Shown in pieces: positions 23,774 through 38,700 of a stretch of 64,000 bases of DNA. The notes below the pieces were generated by a model. The model saw only the letters and a list, made by a program, of their open reading frames with translations. It searched no databases and was not told the DNA's origin. The stretch is from contig VYZI01000012.1 in assembly GCA_013397695.1 (NCBI GenBank), positions 4,136,716-4,200,715 of the forward strand. Direction: 5' to 3'. The stretch is from Centropus unirufus (taxonomy: Eukaryota > Chordata > Aves > Cuculiformes > Centropidae). Made by a program: the position numbers and the translations under genes. The stretch's first letter is position 1. The number at the start of each line of letters is the position of its first letter.

Positions 23774-26700
23774 GTAAGTAGTTTATAGTCACGCTCCTTA
23801 AGAAAACTAGAATGCAAAATTAATCTGGATCAGCTATTACCGGTCTTCAAAATTTTGAGTTAAATAGGTGCTACTTTTGAATACTTGCCTTTTTGAGTCG
23901 TGTGCTGTGTAATTCCATCTCTTCCCCGCAAAAAATCCCTGTAGTGAACACTTCTGTACTCTAAAAAAGCAGCTTCTAAAATTTATAAAGGTGATGCTTT
24001 CTCTGTGCCTGGAACTGCTTTAAAAAATGTTTATATATTCATCTGATATTGGGTATTTTTTTCTTCAGGTGTTATTGGTATGTCAGCAGTTTTAGATTTG
24101 GGAGTAAATGCCTATTTACTTGTTTACAAAAATGTTGTAAACTCCTGAAGCAGATTTCTTAGATTGACTCATCAGTTTGGTCTTCTTTTTAATTGGCTTG
24201 AAAATGTATGACGAAATAGGGGATTATCTGGAATGTATCATCATGCCACGTTTTCTGAGTGTGTGTCTTTGAGCCAGACCAGGGTGTGAGGCAGAAATAA
24301 ATCTCACTTTATTTTTTTCTTTAGGCACTCTTATAAGCCGGAAATACTTTGCATTTGGAAAGGATGAAGCACTCTTATTTCCCTTCCCTCCTGTCATTTA
24401 TTAGCAGGTTAATTCAATGTAAACCAGAGTAAAGATCATTTGTCTGCCCCATCTGCCCCAAACATCTTTGCTGTGCTCCTTTGGCCACTGGGATGTCTTG
24501 ACAAACTAAAGAAAACTGACAATAATTTAAAAACAATTGTCGGTGTTGGGTTGAACTTGAAGGACAGACATTTTTTTTAAGACATTACTTATTACAAAAT
24601 AATTATTAGCCTCACTGACAGTTTTCGTATAAGTATTGCGCTTCAGAACTCTGGTTATGTTGTATCGATCCATGCTTTTCTGGCTTGTGAAGCCTGGAAA
24701 TATCACAGAGTGTGCATTAGGTTGCCCAGAACCACAAGCAGTGATTTCCTATATAAACAGTTTCTTGTGTTTTGATTACAGGAACAACTGCTGTGAAATT
24801 GCCTTTACATAAAACCAAATGTTTTGGCTATGAGCTGCTCAGTACTGCGAGCTGCAGAGAATGCTCCTCTGTTTTTATATTCCTGAATTAATGATTCCTT
24901 TCTGTGCTACCTCTTTCTGGCAAAGTTCCTATTAGGGAGCACAGAAACATCTGAATTGGTTTGCAGTATTAAATTTCCTACTTTCATCATGTTCCTCTTC
25001 TCCCTCTTCTCTCTGCAGACTTTCAGGACACTGGAAAACCTGACTTCTACAGTGCTCTGTGATTCGTCTGAAGTTCCTGCTGGCCTAATGAAGGATAAAG
25101 CAGTTGTTGTGATGAGAGGGAACTGCACTTTTTTGGAGAAAGCAAGAATTGCACAAAGTTTGGGTGCTAAAATGCTGTTGATTGCCAGTAAAGCGAGGCT
25201 GGTAAGTTACTACGTCCACTTTTCTTCTGCAGTGAAATAGCATCTTATCTGTTTGGTCCAGGGCAGCGTTGTGCAGGGTTAGCTGAAGAAATCCCAAAAG
25301 CAGAGGACCCCGACAATACATGGGATCCCAGTAGGAGTTATTAGCCTTCCCACAGAGCACTGTGATGGTGCAGCTGCTGTTCCTGAGGCCGAGAGGGTCA
25401 TTCCAAATTGGCTCTGTGAAACATTTTGTTGTACCATCTAAAAGTAAATTGTATTTTTGATCAGTTCCCTGTATCTTTAGTCATGTTTCTAAATACAAAT
25501 GCTTGTTTCTATTATTCTCTAATTTTAGTGTCCTCTGAACTCCCTGTAATCTCAGGTGAAGTTTTGTTTCAGACAAGTCTGGCAAAAATAAGCTAGAAAA
25601 TGAAATTAAAAAATTGGAAATAGGAAAAGGTGTTTTGAGATATCGTTGCAGATAGTTCTGTTGTTTTTTTTATGCTCTGTTACAGCTGCAAGGTGTATCT
25701 ACAACTATTGGCAATTTATGAATTTGGGATTATCATGAGAAGTCAATCTTCTTTCCAAAGCCTAGGGAATAAAACCACAGCTCTGATTACCCAGCGTAAT
25801 CCTGCAAAAGCATGAGGATTTCATTAGTGCCGATGTGCTGGCAGTATCACCCATTCTGATTTACGTACATCTGTGTTCATTAACCTTCCCAGAAATACAT
25901 TGGCATTTCAAGGATAACCTGCTTTAATGGATCGAACTTGCTTGGCAGATAAGCTCGACACACTTAGCACTGACACCTTCCCTTTTAGTCTCTTATTTCA
26001 GATAACAAGACTGATTTTGAAGATGTGACTCTTCCACTTGCTCTTATAAGATTTAGTGACATAGTAGATATGCAGCTGGTAAGTAAATGAACTTCAGTGT
26101 GTTTTGGTTTGTATAAACTTAGGGTTTTGAGTAAATGGATATTTTCAGGTCAGATATGGATGTCTACATGATTTAGACGTGTGTAGATACTGCTTTCAGT
26201 TTCACCAAAGAGGATGGCTATTAAATCTGGATATTAAAGATGGATATTGGGAAGTGCTAGTTTTCCTAGTTCAAGTTAACCTAAGAGAATGATTAATTAG
26301 AATACTAATAATGGGGAGCCTAATACCTAACTGGAGTGGGGGGTCTCGCTGCCAAGCAAGATAAGCAGACTTATGTAGAATTGTAGATGCCTGAGGTAAG
26401 TCATGCTGTAGCCCAAGAGGGCTGTTCCTTTAGCACAGAAGCCACAACAGCTGAGCTTGTATCTGCTGGCACGGTATCTTTCAGGGAAGTGATGCTTTAT
26501 CAGGTTAGGCCTTAAGGTGTGAGGATGTTTTTGTCTTTGCCAGATGATGAGCTCTCTCTTTATATACCGTGACATTATCAGTTACAGGGCACTTGGGCGG
26601 TATAGGTCGAGTTTCTGCTGATGAGTTCATGGTGAGATGGCTTAAAAATGGGGCAGTTGTCATATCTCCTGCACTTCATAATCAGGGCAGTTTGTTTTCC

Positions 26701-29700
26701 TTAACTTGTAAAAATTAGGATAATTAACATTGCAGCAGGTTTTAAAGAAAACAGCATCCGTTCTTCCATGTGGCTTTTTCTGTTGTTATTTTACTGTTGT
26801 TTTAGTTTTTTATTTAGTGTTAAATAGCTTTGCTAGGCAGGAGTTGCACTGCACGTGTTTTTCTGTCGGTAGCAGGGGCCAGCACTAACCTGTGTGATCT
26901 TACCTTCTTGGGTTGTGTTTGCAAGCTCACTTCACCATTTCTGCTCTTAATCTTCAGAGCTGCCAAGGGAGGTTGTTTTAGGTAAGTATTTAAACTAAAA
27001 CCATGCCTAGATGTCCAGGGCTTGTCTTATCCCATTAGAGACTGGTTCTTGTGGAGCACTGACATGACAGAAGGGTTGGGATTGCCCTCAGACTGCCGTA
27101 GTCTTGGTGAATACTGTGTTTTGGTTCAGGTTGTCTTCTGTCTTGAAATGTGTACTTCAAGAAAGACAACCTTTGTTTGCTTAGTGAGTGGCTTTAAGAC
27201 GTCCCCAGCTAACACAAAAGGGAACTGGGGCAAGGTTAAGTCCCAACTTTGTCCTGAGTCTTCTCCACTCAACTTTATTGCCTGTTTGGGCTGGTGTTGT
27301 GTGGAATCACTTCTGTGTGGCTGTAGTAATTCACCAGAGTAACTTTGCTACTACATGAGGGTGCCAGATGATGTCTCATAGTCCTGTGCAACTGAAGAAT
27401 TCGGTTTTATCTTACTATAATGAGACCACAATCATAAAAGTAGGGAGGAATGCAGCCTGGGCTACAGTGACCCTTTCCTAATTTCGGTGCAGTTTCTGCC
27501 AAAGCCTTCTGTCGTGTCCCTGGCAGCTGTTGTTTTGAATGATTTGTGCTCCTTAGGAGCTGGCAGCATTGTACTGAAGTTGTATTTCTGTTTTAACTCT
27601 TTCCAAGGCTTCTGACTTTCTCCTTTTATTTGGAGGACGGAGACTGTGCCAGTCAGAGGGCAGCTAGTTTGCATGAGCATTCTTTCTACTTAAAGTGTTC
27701 ACCTCTATTAGATTTAACTTTTTGAGTCAGGCATATTATGAGCCTTGGTAGCACGAGCAGAGCATTACAAACCTTCTGGTGGGCGGACGGCTGCCTTGCA
27801 GGGTTGTTACCTGATGCAGTGTATTTGATTTTAGTGCTCCCTGTGATGGAAGCTGAAACTTTGGAAGTTTGTAGGGAAGAGCAGAACAATAGGAGCTAAA
27901 GGAAGCAGCCACTCTAGAGTCTAATGTGAATTATGCTTTGTAAGTTTAATGAACCTTAAAGGAAAAACTGGATTAAGACATGTTGGAATTGAATACTAAA
28001 AATGTATAAGCCTTTCGGTTTCTTGGGGTTTTGGCACTTTTTTGTGTCTGTTTGCATTTCGGTTTGTTTGCAGTTTTGTTTGTTGTTGGTTTGTTTTTAC
28101 GTATAGGATACTGTGATTTGAGTAGGGTTTCCTTTGGCTCGATCTAATGCTGTGTTCCATGTTATACTACTGCAATATTTCACTAGAATTTCATTTTCTC
28201 TTTTGTTTCTGAACTTCCATAACTTCAGGCAAACGAAGGAGTCTGACTTCATTAGCCTGCAGTAAGGTTAATATCTGTAATTAGATAATTCAGATGCTGA
28301 AATGAATCACTTTCTTCACATATGGCCAGTGTATTCCACTATGCTACTCAGCTTTCCATTCAGTCTCTCCACTACCAGTTTGATCTTCCTGTAGCCAAAC
28401 CTGCCTGGCATGTTCATCTCCTCTCCTCCACATTCAGGCTGTTAACAAATCTGTTTTTCTGCTGCATCTCTTTTTTTCTCTGCTGGATTGGTTTAGATGC
28501 CTTGACTTACTTTGATTATAACAGCAAACCCTTCTTCCGTACCACCTTCCCCTTCCTGTCAAATTAGTATCCTTGTTTTATTTCTTGAATCCCACCTTTT
28601 GGTGGAATGGAAGCACCTTGGGTTTGCTTTCAGGATTTTTGTACAAGTTGATATCAGATATGTTTCCGTGTTGCTTCCCATCTGCTTTAGTGTCCTTCAG
28701 CTGATTCTTTCACTTCGGGCCTAGCATTTTCAAGTAGCATGAAATTGCTTTCTTTTCTTTTGAATCCATCTCAAATCATGTTTGTGTAAAGCTATTATTA
28801 ATTATGGAATTTTCACGGTGTCCCACCTGAAGCATTGTGCCTGTATACAAACTGTGAATTTTGTGGTTTCGGGAGGTAGAGGCAGACCTCTGCTGATATC
28901 CCAGTGAACCTGGGAGTTTGTGTTGCAAATTCATTCTCTCAGATGTGCTTTTCTGCAGAGCAGGAATCTTTGATAGTACTTGGTATCTTTGGAGGATGAA
29001 AAGCTTTTGTGCCAGAGGCACAGCTTCTTGGAATTTTTGAAACAATGCAAAGAAGAACCGTTTTCCTTGTGGTATCCACGTTTCCACAGCAGTCGTTAAT
29101 AGGGTTGTTTCCAAACCTGATCATCCTGAAAGGTAGCATGGAAAACATTGCATTGTTACAGTGACCAAGGCAAACACATGGGGTTTTTTTGTGCAGTAAG
29201 TTGAAAACGTGCTCTGAGCATTGCCGAAGTTCAGGGCAGGAAAGCATGATGTGCATCTTGTTGGAAAATAAGCAATATAATTTCTTCTATTTCCTTATAA
29301 ACCACCCTTTGTGTTATTTTTCAGGTGCTTGGAAATGAAGTTAATGTGACTATGTATTCACCACCTTTGCCAGAGTTTGATTGCAGTATGGTTGTCATCT
29401 TCCTGATTGCTGTGTTTACGGTGGCACTGGGAGGTTACTGGAGTGGAGTAGCAGAACTGTAAGTTTGTTCAACAGAAACAGTTTGTTCAACAAACTGCTT
29501 CAGTTCTGTGGACGAAAAACTGTGAGAACTGTGACTATGCTCAGTAAGAAATTATTTTATGTTGGTAGTTTAAAAACGTAGAAGGTCTAGGTGCAGTAAA
29601 CTGCTTTGGCATGAAATGTTTGAGCACTGCAACATTTGAAAAATCACTCTTGGGTTTTTGAGGAACCTTGAGTAGACTGTAGAAGTCCCTGAGGGATAAA

Positions 29701-32700
29701 GCACCTCTCGGGAGGAGGAATAAGGTGGCGTTTTAACAAATGACCAAATACTCTGTAACTAACGTTATCATCCAATATGCATGATAGAAAGTAGGTATTT
29801 CAATAACACCTTTAAAATCCAATAACCCAAGAGGTACATGCATCATATGGAGCATCTGTATTGGCCAGGGATCTGTACAGCTGCTTCATCCCAGCTGGCG
29901 GTGCTGCACCCTCTGGGGCAGCTCTGCACTGCACTCCTGTCACAGGGAGCACTGGGGAACACGGCTTGGTTGTGTGGTCAGAGTGACTCCAGACAGTTAA
30001 TGTCCAACCAGGCTTATCTCCTTCAGCTTTGTGTGTTAACTGGTGGAGCAACAGAGCCAGGGGCAAGGAGGCAGCAGCAGTCCCTGTGCAGAGAAGGAAG
30101 GAGGAAGTGGAAGCGTAGAAAGTGACAAATGCAGGGAAGCAGAGGGCAGCAGGGGTTTCTGCACTGTGCTTGATGAAGTGGGACTTTTTTTAGTGAAGTG
30201 ACACACACTTGATGCACAAAACTGGTTTTAGTCCGGAATGAAACGACTGGATATAGGTGGTCTTTCAGAGTATGCAGTGTTTCGTGGATGTCCCTGTACG
30301 GTGAACGGGCTGCTGTGTGTTGCTACCTAAGGCTTCCCATCCTCAGCAACATTCTGCTCCTTTTCTCCTCAGAAGACTAGGGAAGGGATTGTATGTGATA
30401 ACAACAGCTTCCTCTTTCCCACTAATTATGCAAACCTAGTGATTATGAAGAGATTAAAGAAGCAGAAGGGGAGGGGTGTTTCTTTTTTTAAAGGTTGGCT
30501 CTGATTATGCTTCTTTTTACCCTGTGGTGCTGTGGGGTGTGGCTGCACTGAATGTTAAAAAAAGAAAATGTGCTGCTGTCTCCCAGATTGAAAGTACTGA
30601 GATGTAATTACATGAACCTTGTTAAAGTGCCCTTTCATAAATCTAGGGTGAGCTTTTTTTTTTTTTTCAAAGCTGCTCATTCAAAGCGTGTCCTCTGAGG
30701 TGATTCATCTAACAAAGTGCCTTCCTCCTGCGGGTTTTGTCTCTTTTGAAGGTAGCTCTTTCAATGCTGAATTTAGCATTTTGTAGGCCCTGGGATTCAT
30801 CGGGAACATCCTATCTGATGGGCAAGTTGCTCTAACGTCTGTACGGAAGAGTAGTGGGGCTATCTGCCCAAAGAACAAAACCAGCAATTTAAATCTCCTT
30901 ATTTTGCATGGTGAGGTATAAATATGGAGTATGGGCGCACAGAAGTCTTACTCCCAATGAGAATCTCCAATTACACCCCCTCCCTTTCACTTGCTCTGTA
31001 ATTACCAGGTGTAAAGGCAAAAGAGCCAGTGCTTGCCCAGCTTCATTCTGCTATCATGAATGGGTTTTGCAGGCGCTTGATGTCTATAGTGCCCACTATT
31101 TCAATAGACATTTATCAGATTGACTACATTTTGACCAAGAAATTTTGTAGTGAGAGGTGATGCACTAAGAGTTGCATGTATGCATACTGAAAAGAAGTCA
31201 AAGGGTTTTGTGATCAGACCACTTTTTCTCACGTGGATCATGATTTTGGTTGGGGCCTTCTTTAAAGCTGGCATTCACCAGACAATTTGAAAGGAGGGTG
31301 GTTAAGAATCTTTTCCTCGTGATCTGTGCTAGGTTAGAAGTACATATCTGTATAAAAAAATGGAGATAAATTCAAACAATAAGCACATAATTTTTCTGTA
31401 TCTTTACAATACAGTCCAATAGTGGTGTGAAGGATTAGACTGAAACGCTGTGAGTCCAAATGCTTTATAACCAACAATCCTCGTCATAGTAAAAGCTTTT
31501 TATAATCTGTCATTTGAAGTAATCGTGCTTGTCATTTTCTTTAAACAGTGAGAATTTGAAAGCAATAGCAAGTCCTGGGGAGAGAGAAACAAGAAGGAAG
31601 AAGGAAGAAAATGTTACTTTCACTCCTTTAACCGTTATCTTGTTTGTTGTCATCTGTTGTGTCATGCTGGTCTTACTTTATTTCTTCTACAAATGGTTAG
31701 GTAAGGAGCAATGGATAATCTTGTTTGACTTATTTTTTTGCGTGATCTTATTAGGTGTCCAAGTCTGAAAAGTTAGGTTTCTAAGCTAAAATTACTGTGT
31801 TTTTTTAAATTGTTCTCTCTGTGCATGACTTTGGGGGTTGAAAAGATGTAGTTGCTACTTAAAAAAGAGAGAGGGTTCTACTCTCTTGCAAAGGCTGCCT
31901 TGATGGTACTCGTTCTGAATGAAGTAGCATGGAGGAGAGGTGACATAAAACCAGTAAAAAAAGTGTATGATGTATGTTGATGTTCTTGGGAGGACAGCAG
32001 GGGTAAGTTAGTAATGTTTGGAGGGAAGGCTGTTGGTAGGTATCACTACGTTGATGTTGAGGTTGTGGTTGCAGTGCCCTGATTAAGTACCAGACAAAAT
32101 GGCTTTCCCATAACAGAATGAACTCAGCATATGAGTGAGAAGCTAAGTTCACGAATGGCACAATTCCAGTAAAATACAGTTTCCAAACTGTTGGTTGATT
32201 TTCTTTTTCCCTGCCCTCAAATCATGCAACCAGAAAGCGTGCACTGTTTTAAATTACACTTCTCAGTACAAGCAATGTAACTTTGATTTGAAGGCTTCCT
32301 AAATTCACTCTTTCCTAGAATTTGTTACCAGGTAACCTGCTTCTGCAAAAGAAACTCCACCCTCCTGCCTTCTGACCCTGTTTAGCTTTTGTTATCTTGA
32401 CTGTGGACTGTGCTACCTTCACTAAACTTGTCCCACTGAAAAACTAATGAACCTTTCAATAGGATCAATAGGATCAAAATGTTCTCTCTTTACTCTGAGA
32501 CACTTCAGGTTCGATTTAGGAAGTGAGAAGAGTCCAAAGAGTAACTAATTAGTTTAAGGGAGGAAGAAATGTGAATGTTGAAAAGAAAATGTGTAATATC
32601 TTTTTGCTAAGGAGCTGTAGTTCTGTGCACTTTGGAGCAGACGTATATGAAATGTCTTGAAGGTAAAAAGAAAAGCTGTTACCACGGTGTGACCTGCTGC

Positions 32701-35700
32701 TCCAGGGAAAAAAATGGGTTTAGTTAAAAACAAGCAACCAAACGCCCTCACTTTGATATGTTACTACTGTAATGTGTGAAAGCAAGTCCTAATACCAGTG
32801 CTTGGAGTTAAGATCGACTCTATAACCAGTATGAGGGAGGGCGTGTTTGCAGCACAAAGCCAGCTGCAAAGCTGAGCCCCACCGTGGAGTTCTCGTGTGT
32901 CCTTAAGTATTCAGGTGCTAATAATTCTGCATTGTTGCCTCCAAATTTGAGATTCCCTACATGGCTGATTTCTTCCTGCCTTCAAAGGTATGAAACTTCT
33001 TGTTTTGTCTGTTAGGGCCTTAACGGGTGATAATGGTGCAGGAGCTTGGTTACAACTACAAAATCCTGCTTTCTGGTTTTTTTTCAGTATCCTCTTTGTA
33101 GATATCAGAATGGCTTTTGGGCCAGAGCTTCACTACCAAAACGAAAAACCAACCAAATGTCCATAAACCCCAGCTACCAAACTGGTTTTATTGTTTATCC
33201 ACATTTCAGGGTGCTCACCATGAGTTAGAATGCACCATGTACCCTAAGCTAGAACGTGGGATGTAGACTGTTTTTGTAACCAGGTGGTTCCTATCTACAT
33301 AGACTTTCTTTTAAAGAATGGGGTGTTTGTCTTAAAATGATGCCTAAATCATCAGTCGGGTCTTGGGGGTGCTGAAATTTTTACGTATAAGCAGACAAAG
33401 TGCTTAAAGGGGAAATTTGAAGTGAGGGCTGTTGTCAGAAATTGAGAAAGCTGGTAGCTGTAAGGTACTTGGATTTTAGCCATAACCGAATAAAAGTGGG
33501 TGAAAAGTAGTAACAGCTGTCGTATTTCCTCTTAACGAAAAAGGAGGGAAAATTCAAAATAAAAGTTTTCAATTAAAACATTTCTAAACTCGTGTCTTGA
33601 TGAGAACTCTTGTCATGGTAGAGACACTCAGAATTCAGCCATTTCCGTGTTCAGCTGGCTGGCGTCTCCAGTGTCTTTGGAGCAGTGCCGTAACTTAACA
33701 GTTCACATCAAAGATGCATTGTTGTGTCTGATTCCTGTTTGCTAGTTTTCTCGATTGTATTTGTGACTGATTCCCATCTTCCATTCTTTTTTTTTAGTGT
33801 ATGTTATAATATCAGTCTTCTGCTTGGCATCTGCAATGAGTCTGTACAACTGTCTTGCGGCATTAATAGCAGAAATACCTTTTGGACAGTGCAGGTACTG
33901 TACACCTTCCAGTTGCTATAAATGTGAGGTTACTTCTGGATGTTTTCTGGTTGCCACTCAACAGGGTGTGAAAATACAAGGACAGTTTGACAAATTGTTT
34001 CCTGTATGGTTTAGTGTGTGGGATTGTTAAAAAAGAAAACAATAAACTCCTTTAATAGATATTAAAGGTACCCGTGGCATAATCAACAGTTTAAGTAGTG
34101 TTGTGGGAGATATGCTGCATGACTTTTACTGAAAATCACTGCCATAATCAAACTTGAAGAGCCCTTCTTGGCTGTCTGAGCTCGGTTTTACAAAACCCTG
34201 ATTGCTTGTGGGGTGTGCTCTGTTCATCCTGGAGTTCTGTGAGGGGGAATCCTTCACATTTGATTGTTTTGAGCAAGTACCACGCTATAGGCAAGAGAGG
34301 TTTTTTCTCCTGTTCCTCAGTACTGTGCCTGTGACAGACCAAGTTTTAACTTTTCCTTGCTTATGGACTCGGAAGTTAGCAGTTACAGTCCTAGCTCTGG
34401 TGGTGTTACCAGTGTGCAGACAGCCTCTTGCTAATCTAAGTTCAGTATCCTCCAGGTATTAGCGAGTGTGGGGATGCCTCTGTTTTCCTCCCTTCTATTT
34501 TCACTTTAAAAAATGATAATGCTTAATGCAACAAACAGTTATTTACCCCAAAAGAACAATACTCTAAGCTTGGGAATGTAAGATCATGTTTATGTGTTGC
34601 TTAATACAGGATATTAGTGCCAGGTGATCAAGTAGCCCATCAAAGGCAGAAATTGGGTCGGAAAGACAGCAGGTTTTGTGTAAGCTGCAGGACAGGCATT
34701 ACTCGTGTCCCTTAATAGCATGAACTCTCCAAGAAAATTGAGTAGGCAGTGGAAGCAGATATTGGCTCACAATTGCAATACATAATTATTCGGTGTTTAA
34801 TCTTGTATAATCTGTCCTAATATTGATTCTTACCCCAACAAAATGGTGTCAAGTGAGGGCCAGTCATATCATTATTCCGGGATGAATGATGAACGGGGAG
34901 GGAAAAGGGGGCAATTGTTACATGACAGAGACATATTGGATAAATTCATCTGCTTGCCACCTTCTCTGGGTGTGTTTGCTAAAATGAGGACTGGCCACGA
35001 AAGCCCGACTTGGCTTGCTTTCTGTGGGTCTGTTCTTAATGCCTCCCAGAGAAGGACTGGCACTGTAGCTGCAAGAATAACGCCACCCGTGTCCGGATGA
35101 AATGGCTCTCAAGACGGGAGCACTTTGTCTGCTTAAGGACACATGATAGCATAGGCATGTGTTTGGGCTGCTGCAGGCTTTCGTTTTTAATTTCATTATT
35201 TTCTTTTAGGATTGTGTGTTGCAACAAAAACCTTGAAGTGAGACTTATTTTCCTTGCTGCGTTCTGCATAGCAGCAGCTGTTGTTTGGGCAGTGTTTCGA
35301 AATGAAGATAGGTAAGTGTTACATTCTGACTTGAAAGAGTACTATGAATAATTGCCATTAATGAACTTCCCATCATGTAACTAATCCTGGAGCATCCTTC
35401 TAAACTCCAATGCCGATTTAAAAAAGTGATGAAAGTATTTATGAAGCTCAACAGGCATGGGAATACGAGAGAACAAAGCTATACAAATGAACTGTGTGCT
35501 AATTTGGAGGTACAAAAATTATGAAGATGAGGAAGAACTAGCTTGGTTGCTAATGAATGCCATGGAGGAAAAAAGGGCAGAAATGGTGTAGGGACCTAAG
35601 GGACCATAGGACTTAGGTTTCCTATGGTCCAGTGGGGGCACAGAACCACAAGTACACAAATATTACAACAATCCTAAGTAGCACCTTGAGACGGATGTCA

Positions 35701-38700
35701 AGGAGTGGTTCCAGTCAGCACCACCTGCTGAGGAAGTGAGCAGTCATACAGGGGAACACCAAGGCTCTGCTGGGGACTCCGTTCAGTTCATTTTCACTGT
35801 GGTGCACAGATAAAGAACAGTTTAATATTTGTGATCAGAGCCTGGTGTAAAATGACCGTCTTGAAAGTAGTATTTTTGTGGTTTGGGTAGGAATGCTTCC
35901 TAAAACCTGATTTCTTGCTTTCTAATCCATATTTGATCCTGCTGTTTACAGGAATATTTAAAGTCATTATTGCACTTAAATTCTTGCAGTAGTTTGAGCA
36001 ATATATAAAAATGTGTTCTTGTTTTTAGGTGGGCTTGGATTTTGCAAGATATTTTGGGAATTGCTTTCTGCCTAAACTTTATTAAAACACTGAAAATGCC
36101 CAACTTTAAGGTACCGTAAATTGCTTATCTTAAGAAAGTGAATCTCGGAGTTGAGTGTCAGGAAGGGGGTTTTTAATACTTGGGAGTTACATTAAAAAAG
36201 AAAACAAAAGAACACCCAAACCTTTATTGTTTTTAATAATTGGTAAAAGAAGGGAATCCGATTTTAAATGTTATTCCAGAATAACAGTGGGGGCTGGGGT
36301 GGTGGCGTTCTTTTTTAACATGGTTGTATAGTAATGGTACCAGAATCTACCTGTGGAGGTAATGCTTCGTTCTTTCTTTGCCAGTCCTGCGTGATACTTC
36401 TAGGTCTTCTCCTTCTATACGATGTGTTTTTTGTCTTCATAACACCATTTATCACAAAGGTATGTCTCACAATTTATCTTTACAGTAAAACTAAAAACAT
36501 TGTCTGGTCATTGGGGCAGCATTTTTGTCAAACAACTTAGTACTTTGACTATTCTTGATGCAGAAATGCTGGCTTCCTTTTTCCTCATTTAAGACAGCAG
36601 CAGCCTGAATTTTCATCCTGTCTGGGCCACAGAACATAATCTTTGTGTAGGTGCCATATATGTTTTAGTTTAGGATATGGTTTAGTGGCAGATAGGTATG
36701 GTTGGACTCGATGATCTCAGAGGTATTTTCCAACCTGATGATTCTGTTTCTAAATACCGTGATATGAGGGAACTAAATCTTCATTTTCTTTGATGCTACA
36801 ACAAGTCTGGGAGCTTGTGGGCAGTGAGGCAGAAATACCCACTCCATGAAAACAACCATGAACACATCCCTAACAATTAGAGTTTGAGGAAGACTGAAAA
36901 CAAAAGATGAGGTTTAGGTTAAAAAATAACTATTCCGTAAAACTATGAGGATAAAAAGTTCAGTTTAGAAATGCACGTGTGTTTTGGTGCAGACATGCCC
37001 AAGACTTGGCTTTCAGTGTCAGCACATTAACAGCAGAACTCTGATCCTGTGAATATGTTGTTAAATGACTTTGTTTTCAGCAATCACGTGGCTAGAAGTA
37101 AGCTGTCCCCAGCTTGACAGGGTGGTGATTAGAATCATTGTCCTCCAGTTTTCCTCCATCCTTTGCTTCCCACACCTGTGTACTGGAACACGCTCTGGTA
37201 CTTTGTGCTGTGCTCGCTTGCCGTGAGCTGTAACATGTGCACCTTCTATTTTGAAGCAGAAATTTCAAGGCAGAAAAAGCTGACATGTGTTTGTCTAAAC
37301 TTCCTGCTACATCTAGTGGGTTTGATTATTATTTTTTTTTTTAAGCAGTTATCTTAGGCTGGGCTGCATGTTTTTAATCCAAAACAGTACAGTACACACT
37401 GTGATTCCAGTGCATTCCTTTTGATACTCAGGACTTTTCCAATCCTGAATTGTAACATGAAGTACAAGCAGTTTCTGTAAATGTAGCATGAATGTTCTGG
37501 GATATTAAACCACTAACTCTGGAAAAATAACCTTAATTTCAGAATGGGGCAAGTATAATGGTTGAAGTTGCAGCTGGTCCCTTTGGAAACAGTGAAAAGG
37601 TATGAACAGTTGTCTTAATGTGTGCAACATGCATTACTGACATTTCTTAGCTAATTCATAGTGTGCTTTTCGGCATAACTTTCTCACAAAATATAGCCAG
37701 CTTCTGCTGTTTTCTTTTAAGTATTAAATACCTGTTGACTTGGGTTTGATCCTAGAATGATGGAAACTTGGTGGAAGTCCCTACTGAACGCTCAGCTCCC
37801 CATGAGAAAGTAAGGATTGTATTTCAGATACTGGATTTTTAAATGATTCCCTCTGAAAAGACTATTCTTTTGGGGAAAACCTGGCTGTCCAAATTTCTCT
37901 TCAGGGCCTGGATATCATTGATCAATACTCTATATTTAGGTTAATAATCCAGTGTTGTTGTTCTCATTATATGGTTAAATGTTGTTTTAACTTTTGGTTT
38001 CGGTGTGTTTGTATTACTTGTAAATCTGAAATTCCAGCTTACCTGTTGCCTTAAACTTTATCCACTCTCTTATGTTCTGGTTTTTACTTTAGGTTCTACC
38101 TATTTTGAAGTTCTGCATTAATGATAAATTAATTATATTCAAAATATTAATTTAAGCAAACAAACAACTAAAATCAAAACCACCAGGATGCTTAATGTTA
38201 ATGTTGGCTTCTGAAATGCTGTTTTACAGTTACCCGTGGTTATTAGAGTGCCTAGACTGGAATACTCTGCATCCACACTGTGTGACCTGCCGTTCTCATT
38301 GCTGGGCTTTGGAGACATTATTGTCCCAGGTGAGCAAATGGTTTTAGCAATTCTAATTTAGGATTAAATATTTTGGGTTTGGTTTTCAACTGATTTAGAG
38401 TTCCTTCTACAAAGTACTGACTAAATCAAATGGAGCCGTTTGCCTTGATCTGTCCGTGCAGAATACGACAGCCACAATGTAAGAAAGCTTGGGATGCTGC
38501 GGAACACTCAAATAGTGAAGGGTTTTTTCTTTTCTGTTGCACTGTGTTGTGTAAATACAAGTTCTACTGATAAATCCAGTTGTCAGTATAAATTAAGTCT
38601 CATTGAAATCTCACAGAAGCAAGTATTCTGTGACTTCATAATATTTTTGTATCCTAGACTGCCTAATTAGAGGTGAGGTAACGAAAAGTGTGTTATCAAG

